From DASWJZ01 sp963761005 (GTDB lineage Bacteria; Pseudomonadota; Alphaproteobacteria; Rhizobiales; Afifellaceae), in assembly GCA_963761005.1 (NCBI GenBank), contig CAVXFK010000008.1, positions 372,001 to 436,000 of the forward strand: a stretch of DNA of 64,000 nt, written 5' to 3'. Position numbers and translations under genes: made by a program. Below, piece after piece: positions 41,806-51,099 of this stretch. The notes under the pieces were generated by a model. The model ran no database searches. It was not told the DNA's origin and saw only the letters and a program-made list of their open reading frames with translations. Position 1 is the stretch's first letter. Each line of letters starts with the position of its first letter.

Positions 41806-44214
41806 GTGTTCCTCGCCGGCAATCAGGTTCTCCAAAGCCACGACCCGAAGCTTGTCCTGCTTGCAACGGCAATCTGCGCCCTGGGCAGTTTCATCACGCT
41901 CTTCCTCTTCGCGCAGGCGCGCGAGATGCACGGCCAAGGCCGCAGCGGCTGGCTCTTCCTCGCGGGCTTCTCCGCCGGCACGGTGATGTGGACCACGCAC
42001 TTCGTGGCGCTCCTCGCCTTCCAGCCCGACATCAGCCTCGCCTACGATCCGGCGATGACCGGCGGCGCGTTCTTCGTCGCCGTTCTCTTGTCGACGATCG
42101 GCATGGTGATTGCCGCCTATGGCCCCGGACCCTCGGGTCTGGTCGGCGGCGGCGTCGTCGGCCTGGCGGCGGTCGGTTTGCACTTCACCGCGATGGCGAG
42201 CCTTCGGATCGCCGGCAAGATCGCCTGGAACCCGACGCTTCTCTTCATGGGCGCCGTGCTTTGCGTCGCCTGCGCCACGCTGGCGGTCGCCCGCGCCCGC
42301 AACGAGGGGCGCAACGTCCAGATCATCGCGCCGCTTCTCCTCGCCGCCGGCATCTCGATCATGCACTTCGTCGGCATGGCGGCGATCACGATCACGCCGA
42401 ACACGACGATCCCGATCCCGCCGAAGAGCATAGACCCGAGCGTGCTCGGCTACTTCGTGGGTGCGATGGTGATGCTGCTCGTCGGAACCGGCGTCGCGAC
42501 GACGATGATTGCGCGCGGCGCGCGCAAGGAGGCGCAGACGCAGCTCCGGAACATCGCCAACGCGTCGGTCGAAGGGCTGATCCTCACGGACGGCACGACG
42601 ATTCTCGACTGCAACGAAAGCATCCGTATGCTGGTCGGTCCGATCTGCTCGGCAAGGCTCGTCAACACGCCGATCTGGGAGATGCTCGATTACAACGGCG
42701 ACCGCGATGAGGAACGCTTCGAGGCGCAGCTCAGAACCGACGAGGGGCCGATCCCGGTCGAGGTCATCTCGCGCAATTCGGAGGCGGAGGGCGCGGTGCG
42801 GCGGATCTTCGCCATCCGCGACCTGCGCGAACGGCGCGCCGCCGAGCAGCGCATCCTGTTCCTGGCGCACTTCGACACGCTGACCGGCCTTCCGAACCGC
42901 GCCTCCTTCCAGGACCGGCTGGAGAACGACATCGCCGCGATGAAAGCGCGCGACGGCCAGCTTGCGCTGATGATCGTCGACCTCGATCGCTTCAAGGAGA
43001 TCAACGACGTGCACGGCCACGCGGCCGGCGACGAGCTTCTGAAGGCGACGGCGGCGCGCATCACCGCGCTTCTTTCCCATACCGAGTTCGCGGCGCGGCT
43101 TGGCGGCGACGAATTCGTCATTGTGCAGACCGGCCGCGACCAGCCGGCGTCGGCGGCGCGGCTTGCCGACAAGCTCCTGGAGGTCTTCTCCAAGCCGGTG
43201 CTTCTCGGCGGCCAGCCCTTCCACGTCGGCCTGACGATCGGCGTCTCGGTCTATCCGCGCGACGGCGACGACACGCGCAAGCTTCTCGCCAACGCCGACC
43301 TCGCGCTCTATCGCGCCAAGGAGCACGGCCGTGCCCGCGCCTGCTTCTTCACTCCCGACATGGACGAGACGGTGCGCGAGCGCCGCATCCTGGCGCAGCA
43401 GCTCACGCAGGCGCTGGAGAACGACGAGCTTGAGGTGCACTACCAGGCGCAGGCCTCGATCGCGACCGGCGAGATCATCGGGTTTGAGGCGCTCGCACGC
43501 TGGAACCACCCGACGCACGGCTATATCGGCCCCTCGCAGTTCATCCCGATCGCGGAGGAGACCGACCTGATCCTGCATCTCGGCGAATGGATCCTGCGCA
43601 AGGTCTGCAAGGAGGCGGCGAACTGGACGAAGCCGTACACGGTCGCCGTCAACCTCTCGCCGATCCAGTTCAAGGTCGCGAACCTGCCGGAGCTGATCCA
43701 CGAGATCCTGCTCGAGACGGGGATGCCGCCGCATCGGCTGGAGCTCGAGATTACCGAGAGTGCTCTTATCGAGGATTTGCAGCGCACGCTCGACATGCTG
43801 CGGCGGATCAAGGCGCTCGGCGTCGCCATCGCCATGGACGATTTCGGCACCGGCTACTCGTCGCTGTCGACGCTGCAGGCATTCCCGTTCGACAAGCTCA
43901 AGATCGACAAGAGCTTCGTCGATAAGATCGGCTCGCGCCAGCAGGCGACGGTCATCGTCACCGCCGTGCTCGGCCTCGGCCGCAGCCTCGACATCCCGGT
44001 GCTCGCCGAGGGCGTCGAGAACGAGGACCAGCGGCTGTTCCTCGACAGCGAGGCGTGCGCACAGGCACAGGGCTATTTGTTCGGCCGTCCGGCGCCGCTC
44101 TCCGAAATCCGCCACCTCGTCTACGCGCAGTCGGATTCGCAGGAGGCGACGACCCCGCCGCTGAAGCTGGCGGAGCCGGTTGTCGAGGTGCGGCGGCAGG
44201 CGCGCGCCGGCTGA
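41806..44214 (+). CDS. MHYT-GGDEF-EAL protein (c-di-GMP turnover)
   Basis: 802 residues from GTG 41806 (GAGGGG 7 nt upstream; the TTG at 41791 is a poorer choice). Seven-helix MHYT sensor (about 15-235) with motif variants MWTTHFVALLA, LHFTAMASL and IMHFVGMAAI, proposed to bind copper and sense O2, CO or NO. A PAS-like stretch (about 250-340) leads to GGDEF (HFDTLTGLPNRASF, ARLGGDEFVIV, intact) and EAL (GFEALARWNHPT, ITESALIEDL, AMDDFGTGYSSLSTL, AEGVENEDQ, intact). Both activities are possible. It follows the first GGDEF-EAL gene by 170 bp on the same strand. Confidence 0.92.
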   Translation: MFLAGNQVLQSHDPKLVLLATAICALGSFITLFLFAQAREMHGQGRSGWLFLAGFSAGTVMWTTHFVALLAFQPDISLAYDPAMTGGAFFVAVLLSTIGMVIAAYGPGPSGLVGGGVVGLAAVGLHFTAMASLRIAGKIAWNPTLLFMGAVLCVACATLAVARARNEGRNVQIIAPLLLAAGISIMHFVGMAAITITPNTTIPIPPKSIDPSVLGYFVGAMVMLLVGTGVATTMIARGARKEAQTQLRNIANASVEGLILTDGTTILDCNESIRMLVGPICSARLVNTPIWEMLDYNGDRDEERFEAQLRTDEGPIPVEVISRNSEAEGAVRRIFAIRDLRERRAAEQRILFLAHFDTLTGLPNRASFQDRLENDIAAMKARDGQLALMIVDLDRFKEINDVHGHAAGDELLKATAARITALLSHTEFAARLGGDEFVIVQTGRDQPASAARLADKLLEVFSKPVLLGGQPFHVGLTIGVSVYPRDGDDTRKLLANADLALYRAKEHGRARACFFTPDMDETVRERRILAQQLTQALENDELEVHYQAQASIATGEIIGFEALARWNHPTHGYIGPSQFIPIAEETDLILHLGEWILRKVCKEAANWTKPYTVAVNLSPIQFKVANLPELIHEILLETGMPPHRLELEITESALIEDLQRTLDMLRRIKALGVAIAMDDFGTGYSSLSTLQAFPFDKLKIDKSFVDKIGSRQQATVIVTAVLGLGRSLDIPVLAEGVENEDQRLFLDSEACAQAQGYLFGRPAPLSEIRHLVYAQSDSQEATTPPLKLAEPVVEVRRQARAG

Positions 44215-44219
44215 AGCGG

Positions 44220-45134
44220 CTAAGCACTGAGCCGCGGCCAATCACGCATCTGGTTGCGGAACCAGGTCGACTGGCGCTTCGCGTAGCGCCGCGTCTCCGT
44301 CTTCGCCACGGCAACAGCGGCCTCGAGCGAGGCATCGCCGCTTAGATGCGCGGCGAAGGCGCGAACACCGATCGCTTTCATCGCCGGCAGATCAGGATCG
44401 AGGTTCTGCGCGAGAAGTGCCTCGACCTCCGAAAGCGCGCCTTCCTCCACCATGCGATCGAAGCGTGCGTCGATGCGGCGGTGGAGCTCTGCGCGCTCCG
44501 GTTCAAGCACGAAGCGCGGCACGGCCGCGTCGACAAGCGGCGGTGCGGCGGAGAGCCTCTGCCAATCGGCGAGAGCCCGGCCGCTCGCTTCGAGCACTTC
44601 GAGCGCCCGCAAAGTCCGCTGCGGATCGCTCGACCGGATCGAAACGGCAGATGCCGGATCGCGGTCGGTGAGGAGTGCGTGGAGACGCGCGACGCCTTCG
44701 TCCTTGAGCCGCGCAGCCCAGCGCTCGCGAATCTCGCGCGGAATCGGCGGGACGGCGGCGAGGCCTTCCGTCGCGGCCTTGAAATAAAGGCCGGTCCCGC
44801 CGGTCAGGATGGCGAGCGCGCCCGCCTTTCCAGCTTCCTTCAGCACAATCTCGGCGTCGGCGAGCCAGGCACCCGCCGAATAGCGAACGCGCGCCGGGAC
44901 ATGCCCATAGAGACGATGCGGCGCGCGTGCCTCGTCGGCCACGGTCGGGCGCGCCGTCACGACGCGAAGCGCGTCATAGACCTGCATCGCATCGGCGTTG
45001 ACGATCCACGCCACGCGCCCGTGGCGCGCCGCCTCCTCAGCCAGCCGGACCGCTGCCGCCGACTTGCCGCTCGCGGTCGGGCCGGCTATCAGCACCGCGC
45101 GCGCCTTCCCGACAGCGCCAAGCGAAATCTCCAT
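44220..45134 (-). CDS. miaA: tRNA dimethylallyltransferase
   Basis: 304 residues. Adds the isopentenyl group to A37 of tRNAs reading UNN codons. P-loop VLIAGPTASGKSAAAVRLAEEA, DAMQVYDALRVVTARP (substrate-binding), LTGGTGLYFKAATEGL, and C-terminal AKRQSTWFRNQM. Start at 45134, preceded by AGGA 8 nt upstream; an in-frame ATG at 45155 is possible. Its ATG overlaps the serB ATG on the other strand (bases CATG at 45132-45135), so each gene's control region lies in the other. Confidence 0.94.
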   Translation of the reverse strand: MEISLGAVGKARAVLIAGPTASGKSAAAVRLAEEAARHGRVAWIVNADAMQVYDALRVVTARPTVADEARAPHRLYGHVPARVRYSAGAWLADAEIVLKEAGKAGALAILTGGTGLYFKAATEGLAAVPPIPREIRERWAARLKDEGVARLHALLTDRDPASAVSIRSSDPQRTLRALEVLEASGRALADWQRLSAAPPLVDAAVPRFVLEPERAELHRRIDARFDRMVEEGALSEVEALLAQNLDPDLPAMKAIGVRAFAAHLSGDASLEAAVAVAKTETRRYAKRQSTWFRNQMRDWPRLSA

Positions 45135-46032
45135 GAGCCTCGTCCTATCGCTCATCGCCGCCGAAGCGAAGGCGCCGTTTGCCGGCGACGACCTCGATCG
45201 CGCGCGAAAGGCGGTTGAGGCGTCCGGTGCGGACCTCGACGCGTCAGAATGGCTGTCGCCCGGCGCGGCGTGCGACGTGCCTTTCTCCGGCGACGCCGTC
45301 GCGGCTCGCGACGCGGCCCGCGCCGCGCTCGCCGACCGGCCGCTCGACGTGAACGTCGTCGCCGCCGAATCGCGCCGCAAGAAGCTGCTCCTCGCTGACA
45401 TGGATTCCACCATGATCGGGCAGGAGTGCATCGACGAGCTCGCCGCCGAGCTCGGCCTCCGCGACAAGGTCGCCGCGATTACCGAGCGCGCCATGCGCGG
45501 CGAGATCGCGTTCGCGCCAGCGCTTCGCGAACGCGTCGCGCTGCTCGAAGGCCTTCCCGTCGACGTGGTCGACAAGGTGCTGGCAGAGCGGATCAGGACG
45601 ACGCCCGGCGCGCGCACGCTCGTTGCGACGATGCACAACGCGGGCGCCCACACGACGCTCGTCTCCGGCGGCTTCACTGCGTTCGTCGAACCGGTCGCGC
45701 GGCGGATCGGCTTCGACAATTCGCGTGCAAATACGCTCCTGGCGGAATCAGGCCGCTTTCTCGGCCGCGTCGCCGAGCCGATCCTCGGTGCGGAGGCAAA
45801 GGAAGCGACGTTGCAGGAGCTTGCCGCACGCCTTGCGCTGAAGCCTGAGGATACACTTGCCGTTGGTGATGGCGCCAACGACGCCGGAATGATCAGGCGG
45901 GCGGGGCTCGGCGTCGCCTACCATGCCAAGCCGGCGCTTCGCACCGTCGCCGATGCCTGGATCGACCACGCGGACCTGACCGGTATCCTGTTCCTGCAGG
46001 GCTTTTCACGCGACGAGTTCGTCGACGCTTAG
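45133..46032 (+). CDS. serB: Phosphoserine phosphatase
   Basis: 299 residues, HAD family. Catalytic motif I KKLLLADMDSTMIGQECIDELA near residue 85 (nucleophile Asp), motif II TTLVSGGFTAFVEPVA, and motif III LAVGDGANDAGMIRRAGLGVAYHAKP. The N-terminal about 80 residues are an ACT-like regulatory region. Last step of serine synthesis. The start overlaps divergent miaA. Confidence 0.95.
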   Translation: MSLVLSLIAAEAKAPFAGDDLDRARKAVEASGADLDASEWLSPGAACDVPFSGDAVAARDAARAALADRPLDVNVVAAESRRKKLLLADMDSTMIGQECIDELAAELGLRDKVAAITERAMRGEIAFAPALRERVALLEGLPVDVVDKVLAERIRTTPGARTLVATMHNAGAHTTLVSGGFTAFVEPVARRIGFDNSRANTLLAESGRFLGRVAEPILGAEAKEATLQELAARLALKPEDTLAVGDGANDAGMIRRAGLGVAYHAKPALRTVADAWIDHADLTGILFLQGFSRDEFVDA

Positions 46033-46049
46033 CTCAGTTGGCTTTCATA

Positions 46050-46146
46050 GTCGTCATCGGACTTAGTCCGGGCATCCATTCCGCAAGGGTACTGAGTCCA
46101 CGGCCGCAGAGAAATGAATTGCCGGATCAAGCCCGGCAATGACGAC
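46050..46146. repeat. Dispersed palindromic repeat after serB
   Basis: About 97 bp with inverted ends TCGTCAT (46051-46057) and ATGACGA (46139-46145) and an inner palindrome ATTGCCGG/CCGGCAAT (46118-46125, 46133-46140). The half GTCATC...GGCATCCATTCCG also occurs near 21172-21203, so it belongs to a repeat family present at least twice here. Confidence 0.55.
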
Positions 46147-46182
46147 GAGGGAAACGCCGAATCAGGCTCGGTCACGCCGCGG

Positions 46183-47946
46183 CTATTGCGAATTGTCGAA
46201 GCGCAGAGACACGAAGCGGAGCTTGTTGTCGGTGCCCGAGACGAGCAGCATCACGGTGCGGCGGCCCTCCGACTTCAGCTCCTCGATGCGCGCGACCACA
46301 TCGTCCGGGGTCGAGACATCGGCCTGGCTGACCTGCACGATGACCTCGCCCGGCTTCAGGCTCTTCGCCTCAGCTTCGCTTCCGGGATCGACCGAAGTGA
46401 CGAGCACGCCCTGCACGCTCGAATCGATCGCGAACGACTTTCGCGCCTCGTCGGTAATCGCGCCGAGCGACAGCCCGAACATCTTCGCCGCGTCTTCGGG
46501 CGGCGCCGTGGAATCGCCCTGCTGCTCGTCGGGCGAGAGCGACGCCTTCTTCACCGGCTCGTCCTGAAGAAGACCGACCTCGATCGGCAGCGTGATCTCC
46601 TTGCCGTCGCGCATCACGGTCATGTCGACGGTGTTCCCCGGCGGCGTATCGGCGACGAGCCGCGGCAGCGCGCGCATCGTGTCGACCTTCTTGCCGTTGA
46701 ACTCGAGAACGATGTCGCCTTCCTTGATCCCGGCCTTCGCCGCCGGGCCGTCCTCAGTCAGACCGGCAATGAAGGCGCCGGTCGCGTGATCCATGCCGAG
46801 GCCCTCGGCAACGTCTTCCGTCACATCCTGGATGCGCACGCCAATCCAGCCGCGCCTGACCTTGCCGAACTGGCGGAGCTGCTCGATGACCGGCACCGCG
46901 ATCTCGGAGGGCACAGAGAAGCCGATGCCGATCGACCCGCCGGTCGGCGACATGATCGCCGTGTTGATGCCGACCACCTCACCCTGGGTGTTGAAGAGCG
47001 GCCCGCCGGAATTGCCACGGTTAATGGAGGCGTCCGTCTGAATGTAGTGGTCATAGGGGCCGGAATTGATGTCGCGGTCGAGCGCGGAGACGATGCCGGC
47101 CGTGACGGTGCCACCGAACCCGAACGGATTGCCGATCGCCAGGACCCAGTCACCGACGCGAAGCTTGTCGGAACGGCCGAAGACCGCCGCCTTCAACGGC
47201 TTGGGCGAATCCACCTTGAGAAGCGCGAGGTCGGTCTTGTCGTCGATCCCGACGACCTTCGCCTGGAACTTCTCGCCGTTGGCGAGGTTGGCGACGATCT
47301 CGTCCGCATCGGCGATCACGTGGTTGTTGGTCACGATCAGGCCGGACGGATCGATGATGAAGCCGGAGCCAAGCGACTGCACCGCCTGGGCGCCACCGCT
47401 GTCACCATTGTCACCGAAGAAATCGTCGAAGAAGTTGTCGCCCGGCGGCGAGTTCGGTGACGAGTCCGGCGCCGTGTCCTTGCCGCCCTGGGCGTCAGGC
47501 GTCGGCGTCCGGGGCGAGATGGCGACGCGCTGCGAGGTCGAGATATAGACGACGGAATCAAGCAGCCGCGCGGCGAGATCGGCAAAGGAGAAGACGGCGC
47601 CGTTGCTTCCGATCGGGATGCCGGGCACCGAAGCGGGGGCGGTCGCCGTGTCCTTCGAATCGTCGGCGGGCGGGAGTGTGACGACCGGATTGTCGCTCGG
47701 CATATGCGGCGCCGGCAGCATGGGCGGCGGAGGCGGCGCAGCTTCGGCAGGGGCAGTCGGCTCTGCCGCCGCGGGCGGCTGGGCCTGCTGTGCCGCCGCC
47801 GGCGGACCCGCCTGCTGCTGCACGGAAATCGCCGGCGCGTGGACAGGCAGGCCTTGCCAGGGCCGTGCCGGCACCGCCATTGCCGTCGTTGCGGCAGCAA
47901 TCAGCCCGAAGGCCAAGGCCCCCCGCCAGATCAGACCAAAGCTCAT
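46183..47946 (-). CDS. degP: Periplasmic serine protease, Do/DegP family
   Basis: 587 residues. Signal/anchor helix at the start (LAFGLIAAATTAMA), an Ala/Pro/Gln-rich linker (residues 35-90), then the trypsin-like domain with the catalytic triad His209 (VTNNHVIAD), Asp239 (DKTDLALLKV) and Ser313 (RGNSGGPLFN). Two PDZ domains follow (GWIGVRIQDVTEDVAEGLGM and MFGLSLGAITDEARKSF...). It degrades or refolds damaged envelope proteins. It lies 78 bp after the DUF2065 gene, at the end of the hflK-hflC block, a common alphaproteobacterial order linking two membrane-quality-control systems. Confidence 0.93.
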   Translation of the reverse strand: MSFGLIWRGALAFGLIAAATTAMAVPARPWQGLPVHAPAISVQQQAGPPAAAQQAQPPAAAEPTAPAEAAPPPPPMLPAPHMPSDNPVVTLPPADDSKDTATAPASVPGIPIGSNGAVFSFADLAARLLDSVVYISTSQRVAISPRTPTPDAQGGKDTAPDSSPNSPPGDNFFDDFFGDNGDSGGAQAVQSLGSGFIIDPSGLIVTNNHVIADADEIVANLANGEKFQAKVVGIDDKTDLALLKVDSPKPLKAAVFGRSDKLRVGDWVLAIGNPFGFGGTVTAGIVSALDRDINSGPYDHYIQTDASINRGNSGGPLFNTQGEVVGINTAIMSPTGGSIGIGFSVPSEIAVPVIEQLRQFGKVRRGWIGVRIQDVTEDVAEGLGMDHATGAFIAGLTEDGPAAKAGIKEGDIVLEFNGKKVDTMRALPRLVADTPPGNTVDMTVMRDGKEITLPIEVGLLQDEPVKKASLSPDEQQGDSTAPPEDAAKMFGLSLGAITDEARKSFAIDSSVQGVLVTSVDPGSEAEAKSLKPGEVIVQVSQADVSTPDDVVARIEELKSEGRRTVMLLVSGTDNKLRFVSLRFDNSQ

Positions 47947-48024
47947 CCGATTCTCTCCGCCGAGAAGCGACGGGATTTTGACGCAAATCCGGGCGATTGC
48001 ACGGCCCGCCGCTTCACATTTGCT

Positions 48025-48210
48025 TCACCCGCGCACCATCCACACGAGCGCGACACCGATCGCTGCCGATACTACGCCTGCGACCCTGAGCGTGTCTCCT
48101 GGCGTTTGGGTGACGCGTTGACCCATGCGCTTCATCAATTCCGGAAAGAGCGCGTAAAGCGCCCCTTCCAATGCAAGAACAAGCCCGAGCGCCGTAGCAA
48201 GCTCGCTCAT
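48025..48210 (-). CDS. DUF2065 small membrane protein
   Basis: 61 residues, two helices: ALGLVLALEGALYALFP and LRVAGVVSAAIGVALVWMV, with the DUF2065 pattern P-x-L-x-x-R and RxxG. Its ATG overlaps the ancestral hflC stop (TGA 48207-48209), indicating coupling. E. coli YjeT lies in the same position after hflKC. Role unknown, probably linked to HflKC. Confidence 0.85.
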   Translation of the reverse strand: MSELATALGLVLALEGALYALFPELMKRMGQRVTQTPGDTLRVAGVVSAAIGVALVWMVRG

Positions 48211-49320
48211 TGCGCCGGCGCCGGAGCGACCGGGGCCGGTGCTTCGGCTGCCGGCGCCGCCGGCTCAGTGGGGGGCGCCGGCGTCTCGGTGGCTGGCGCC
48301 GGTGTCTCGGTGGCCGGTGGCCGGCCCTTCCGCAGCGGGAGGCGTCTCCGGTGCCATCGCCTCGCCGCCCGTGCCGGCGCCCGACTCAGCGGGCGCGCTT
48401 TCCAAGGCACCAGGCGCTGCTGCGGACGCGGCGCCGCTCGCAGCCGCGCCGCCGCCCTGTTCGTTCTTGAAGAACCGGAAGAACTCCGAATCGGGCGACA
48501 GGATGAGCGACGTGTTGTTCGCGGGTAGCGCCTGCTCGTAGGCCTGCATCGAGCGGTAGAACTCGAAGAAGCCCGGATCGCGCTGATAGGCGTCTGAAAA
48601 GATGCGGCTTCGCTCCGCCTCGCCCTGGCCGCGCAGGATATCGCCCTCGCGCTGCGCCTCAGCCACGGTCACGACGGCTTCGCGGTCGGCTTCCGCCCGG
48701 ATGCGCGCGGCGAGTTCGGTGCCGCGTGCGCGGAGCTGTGCCGCCTCGGCGAGACGCTCGGCGCGCATGCGCTCGAAGGTCTGTTGCGACACTTCCGGCA
48801 GAAGGTCGGTCCGCTTGATGCGCACGTCGACGACCTCGATGCCGACCTCGGCGGTCAGCGGACGCAGCTGGTCTCTGACCTCGAGCATCATGTCGGCGCG
48901 CTGCTCGGACAGCGCCGCTTCGAAGCTGCGCTGGCCGTAGACGCGCCGAAGAGCCGCGTCGAGGCGTGTCCGCATGTTCTCGCGCGCGATGTCGAGGCTG
49001 CCCGAAACGTTCTCGCGGAATTTCCGAGGATCGGTAATCTTGAAGGCGACGAAGGCGTCGACGATGTAGCGCCGGCCGTCCCGGACCTGCACGCGGATGT
49101 CTTCCAGATCGAAGCTCAGGAGCCGTGCATCGATGATCTGGACGGTGTCGACGAAATTCGTCGGCAGTTTGAAATAGATTCCCGGCTTCTGGATGACCCG
49201 TGTGATCTCGCCGAAGCGCAGCACCAAGGCCTGCTCGCGCGGGTTCACGATGAAGATCGACGAATAGGCGATGAATGCAACGATTGCGAGCCCGATCAGG
49301 ACGATGGAGAGGCGTCTCAT
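48207..49320 (-). CDS. hflC: HflC, FtsH-associated SPFH protein (tail frameshifted)
   Basis: Starts MRRLSIVLIGLAIVAFIAYSSIFIV (one membrane helix), then the SPFH domain: NPREQALVLRFGEITRVIQKPGIYFKLP, LSFDLEDIRVQVRDGRRYIVDAF and the coiled-coil EAAQLRARGTELAARIRAEADREAVVTVAEAQREGD. The actual frame stops at 48265. The original tail (PATETPAPATETPAPPTEP...) is in another frame, ending at 48207 and overlapping the DUF2065 ATG. A 7-bp tandem duplication GGTGGCC GGTGGCC at 48309-48322 explains the shift; deleting one copy gives 368 residues. Only the low-complexity Pro/Thr tail is affected, so HflC is probably functional. Starts within the hflK stop (ATGA). Confidence 0.85.
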
Positions 49321-50451
49321 TGGGCTGCTCCCGACGTCTGCGTCTGGTTGCTGCTTGCCGCTGCCGGCGCTGGCGCTGCCTGCGTGATCGCGGGAGGCCG
49401 GTTCTTCAGCTGGTCCAGCGGCAAATAGGGAACGACGCCGGAGCCGCCCTCGAGGATGATCTTGCTCGAATTCGTGGAACACCCTCTCCATCGTCTCCAG
49501 GTAGAGGCGGGTGCGGGTCACGTCTTTGGCCCGCTCGTACTGGGCGAGGACGGAGAGGAAGCGCTGCGATTCGCCCTCCGCCTCGGCCACGACCTGCTGC
49601 TTGTAGCCCTGCGCAGTCTCGGTCACCTGCGCTGCCTCGCCGCGCGCGTCGCCGAGACGCTTGTTGGCGTATTGCTCGGCCTCGCGCTGGAAGCGGTCGA
49701 GATCCTGCTGCGCGCGCTGCACTTCCTCGAAGGCGTCCGCAACCTCGGCCGGCGGATCGGCGCGTTCGAGCTGAACCCCGACCACGGTGATGCCGGCATC
49801 GTAGGAGTCGAGCGTCTTCTGGAGCAGGTCCCGCACTCCCTCTTCCACCTCGGCGCGGCGCTCCGTGCGCACTTCCTCCGCCGTCGAGCGGCCGACCAGC
49901 TCGCGCATCGCGCTTTCCGCCACGCGGCGAAGAAAATCGTCCGGCTGTTCGACGTTGAAGAGATATTTCTTCGGATCTCTGACCCGCCAGAGCACGGTGA
50001 AGTTGACGTCGACGATGTTCTGGTCGCCGGAAAGCATCAGGCTCGTGTCGGTGGCGTTGCGGCGCGCGGCATCGGAGCCGAAGAAATCGCGCTGCACGCG
50101 CGTCGTGACTTTCTCGACGGTCTCGATCGGCCAGAAGATGAAGTGCAGACCCTGCGTCGCGACCTGCTGCTTCGGCTTGCCGAAGACGAGCTCCTGACCA
50201 AGCTCGTCGGGCTGCACCATGTAGAGGCTGTTGAACGCCCAGACGAGAACGATCGCCAGGACGATCAGAACGCCGATAAGCACGTTGCTGCGGCCGCCGC
50301 CCGGGAGCACGTTGCGCAAACGATCCTGACTGCGCTTCAGAAGCTCTTCGAGATCGGGTGGTTGTGGGCCCCGTTGCTGCGGACCGGAACCCCACGGCCC
50401 TCCGCTTCCGCCTTTCCAGCCGCCCCCGCCGGAATTGTTGCTCCAGGGCAT
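49317..50451 (-). pseudogene. hflK: HflK, FtsH-associated SPFH protein, frameshifted near the C-terminus
   Basis: The frame from 50451 has the Gly/Trp-rich N-terminus, membrane helix (VLIGVLIVLAIVLVWAFNSLYMV) and SPFH domain (DELGQELVFGKPKQQVATQGLHFIFWP, GITVVGVQLERADPPAEVADAFEEVQRA). It breaks at the GAATTC near 49467-49472, where one extra base shifts it; the expected ending KIILEGGSGVVPYLPLDQLKN...QTQTSGAAQ is in another frame and ends at 49317. Removing one base gives 377 residues. Because of the shift, the frame runs on into hflC without a stop, a false fusion. The last about 60 residues, including the conserved VVPYLPL end, are lost unless this is a sequencing error. Confidence 0.83.
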
Positions 50452-50563
50452 CCGTGCTCCTTCTCGTCGGCGGCCCCCCGCGACGCTAGCCGCGGGTTAT
50501 AGGGACGCGCGCCATGCCTGGCAACGTCAGCACCAGCGGGATTTTTCGAAAGCGCGGGAAGAC

Positions 50564-51076
50564 TTAACGGTGCTTCTCGTAAACGACATGAACGGCGGCG
50601 GCCGTATCGCCTTCGCTCGCAGGGAGCGGCTCGCGCAAAACCTCGGCCCAATCCTGCGGCGCGATCTCGGGGAAACGCGTGTCGCCGTCGGGCCGTATCT
50701 CGACATGCGTGACGTAGAGACGCTCAGCGAGCGGCAGAGCCTCGGCGTAGACTTCGCCGCCTCCAACCACACAGATCTCGTCGGCACCGCGCTCGGCGGC
50801 ACGCGTCTCGGCGAGCGCCAGCGCCTCCCTGAGATCGGCGGCGACGAAGACGCCTGGCCTATTGATGCCGCTTTGCCGCGTGAGCACGATCACGTCGCGC
50901 CCGTCGAGCACGCGCCCGATCGATTCGAAGGTCTTGCGGCCCATGACGAGCGGCTTTCCCATGGTGACCGCGCGGAACTTCCGCATGTCGGATTTGACGC
51001 GCCAGGGCAGCCCGCCATTCGCGCCGATCACGCCGTTCTCCGCGACGGCCGCAACAAGGGCGATGCGCGGGGCCAC
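50564..51076 (-). CDS. folA: Dihydrofolate reductase
   Basis: 170 residues, GTG start at 51076. IALVAAVAENGVIGANGGLPWRVKSDMRKF is the N-terminal strand and Met20-type loop with the catalytic Asp; LVMGRKTFESIGR binds NADPH and VVGGGEVYAEALPLAERLYVTHV is the second nucleotide motif. Reduces dihydrofolate made by ThyA, whose gene lies 23 bp upstream on the same strand. Part of the thyA-folA-hflK-hflC transcript. Confidence 0.94.
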   Translation of the reverse strand: MAPRIALVAAVAENGVIGANGGLPWRVKSDMRKFRAVTMGKPLVMGRKTFESIGRVLDGRDVIVLTRQSGINRPGVFVAADLREALALAETRAAERGADEICVVGGGEVYAEALPLAERLYVTHVEIRPDGDTRFPEIAPQDWAEVLREPLPASEGDTAAAVHVVYEKHR

Positions 51077-51099
51077 CCTACCGACTTCCCCTGCCGGCC

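Noticed and set aside
41731..44241. 836-codon minus-strand open frame opposite the MHYT-GGDEF-EAL gene
   Set aside because: Arg/Ala/Asp-rich composition with no recognisable domain; a shadow of the high-GC plus-strand gene, whose domains are unmistakable.
48265..50451. A single 728-residue HflK-HflC fusion protein
   Set aside because: HflC has its own ATG overlapping an ancestral HflK stop, and the expected HflK ending is present in another frame; the fusion results from a one-base shift.
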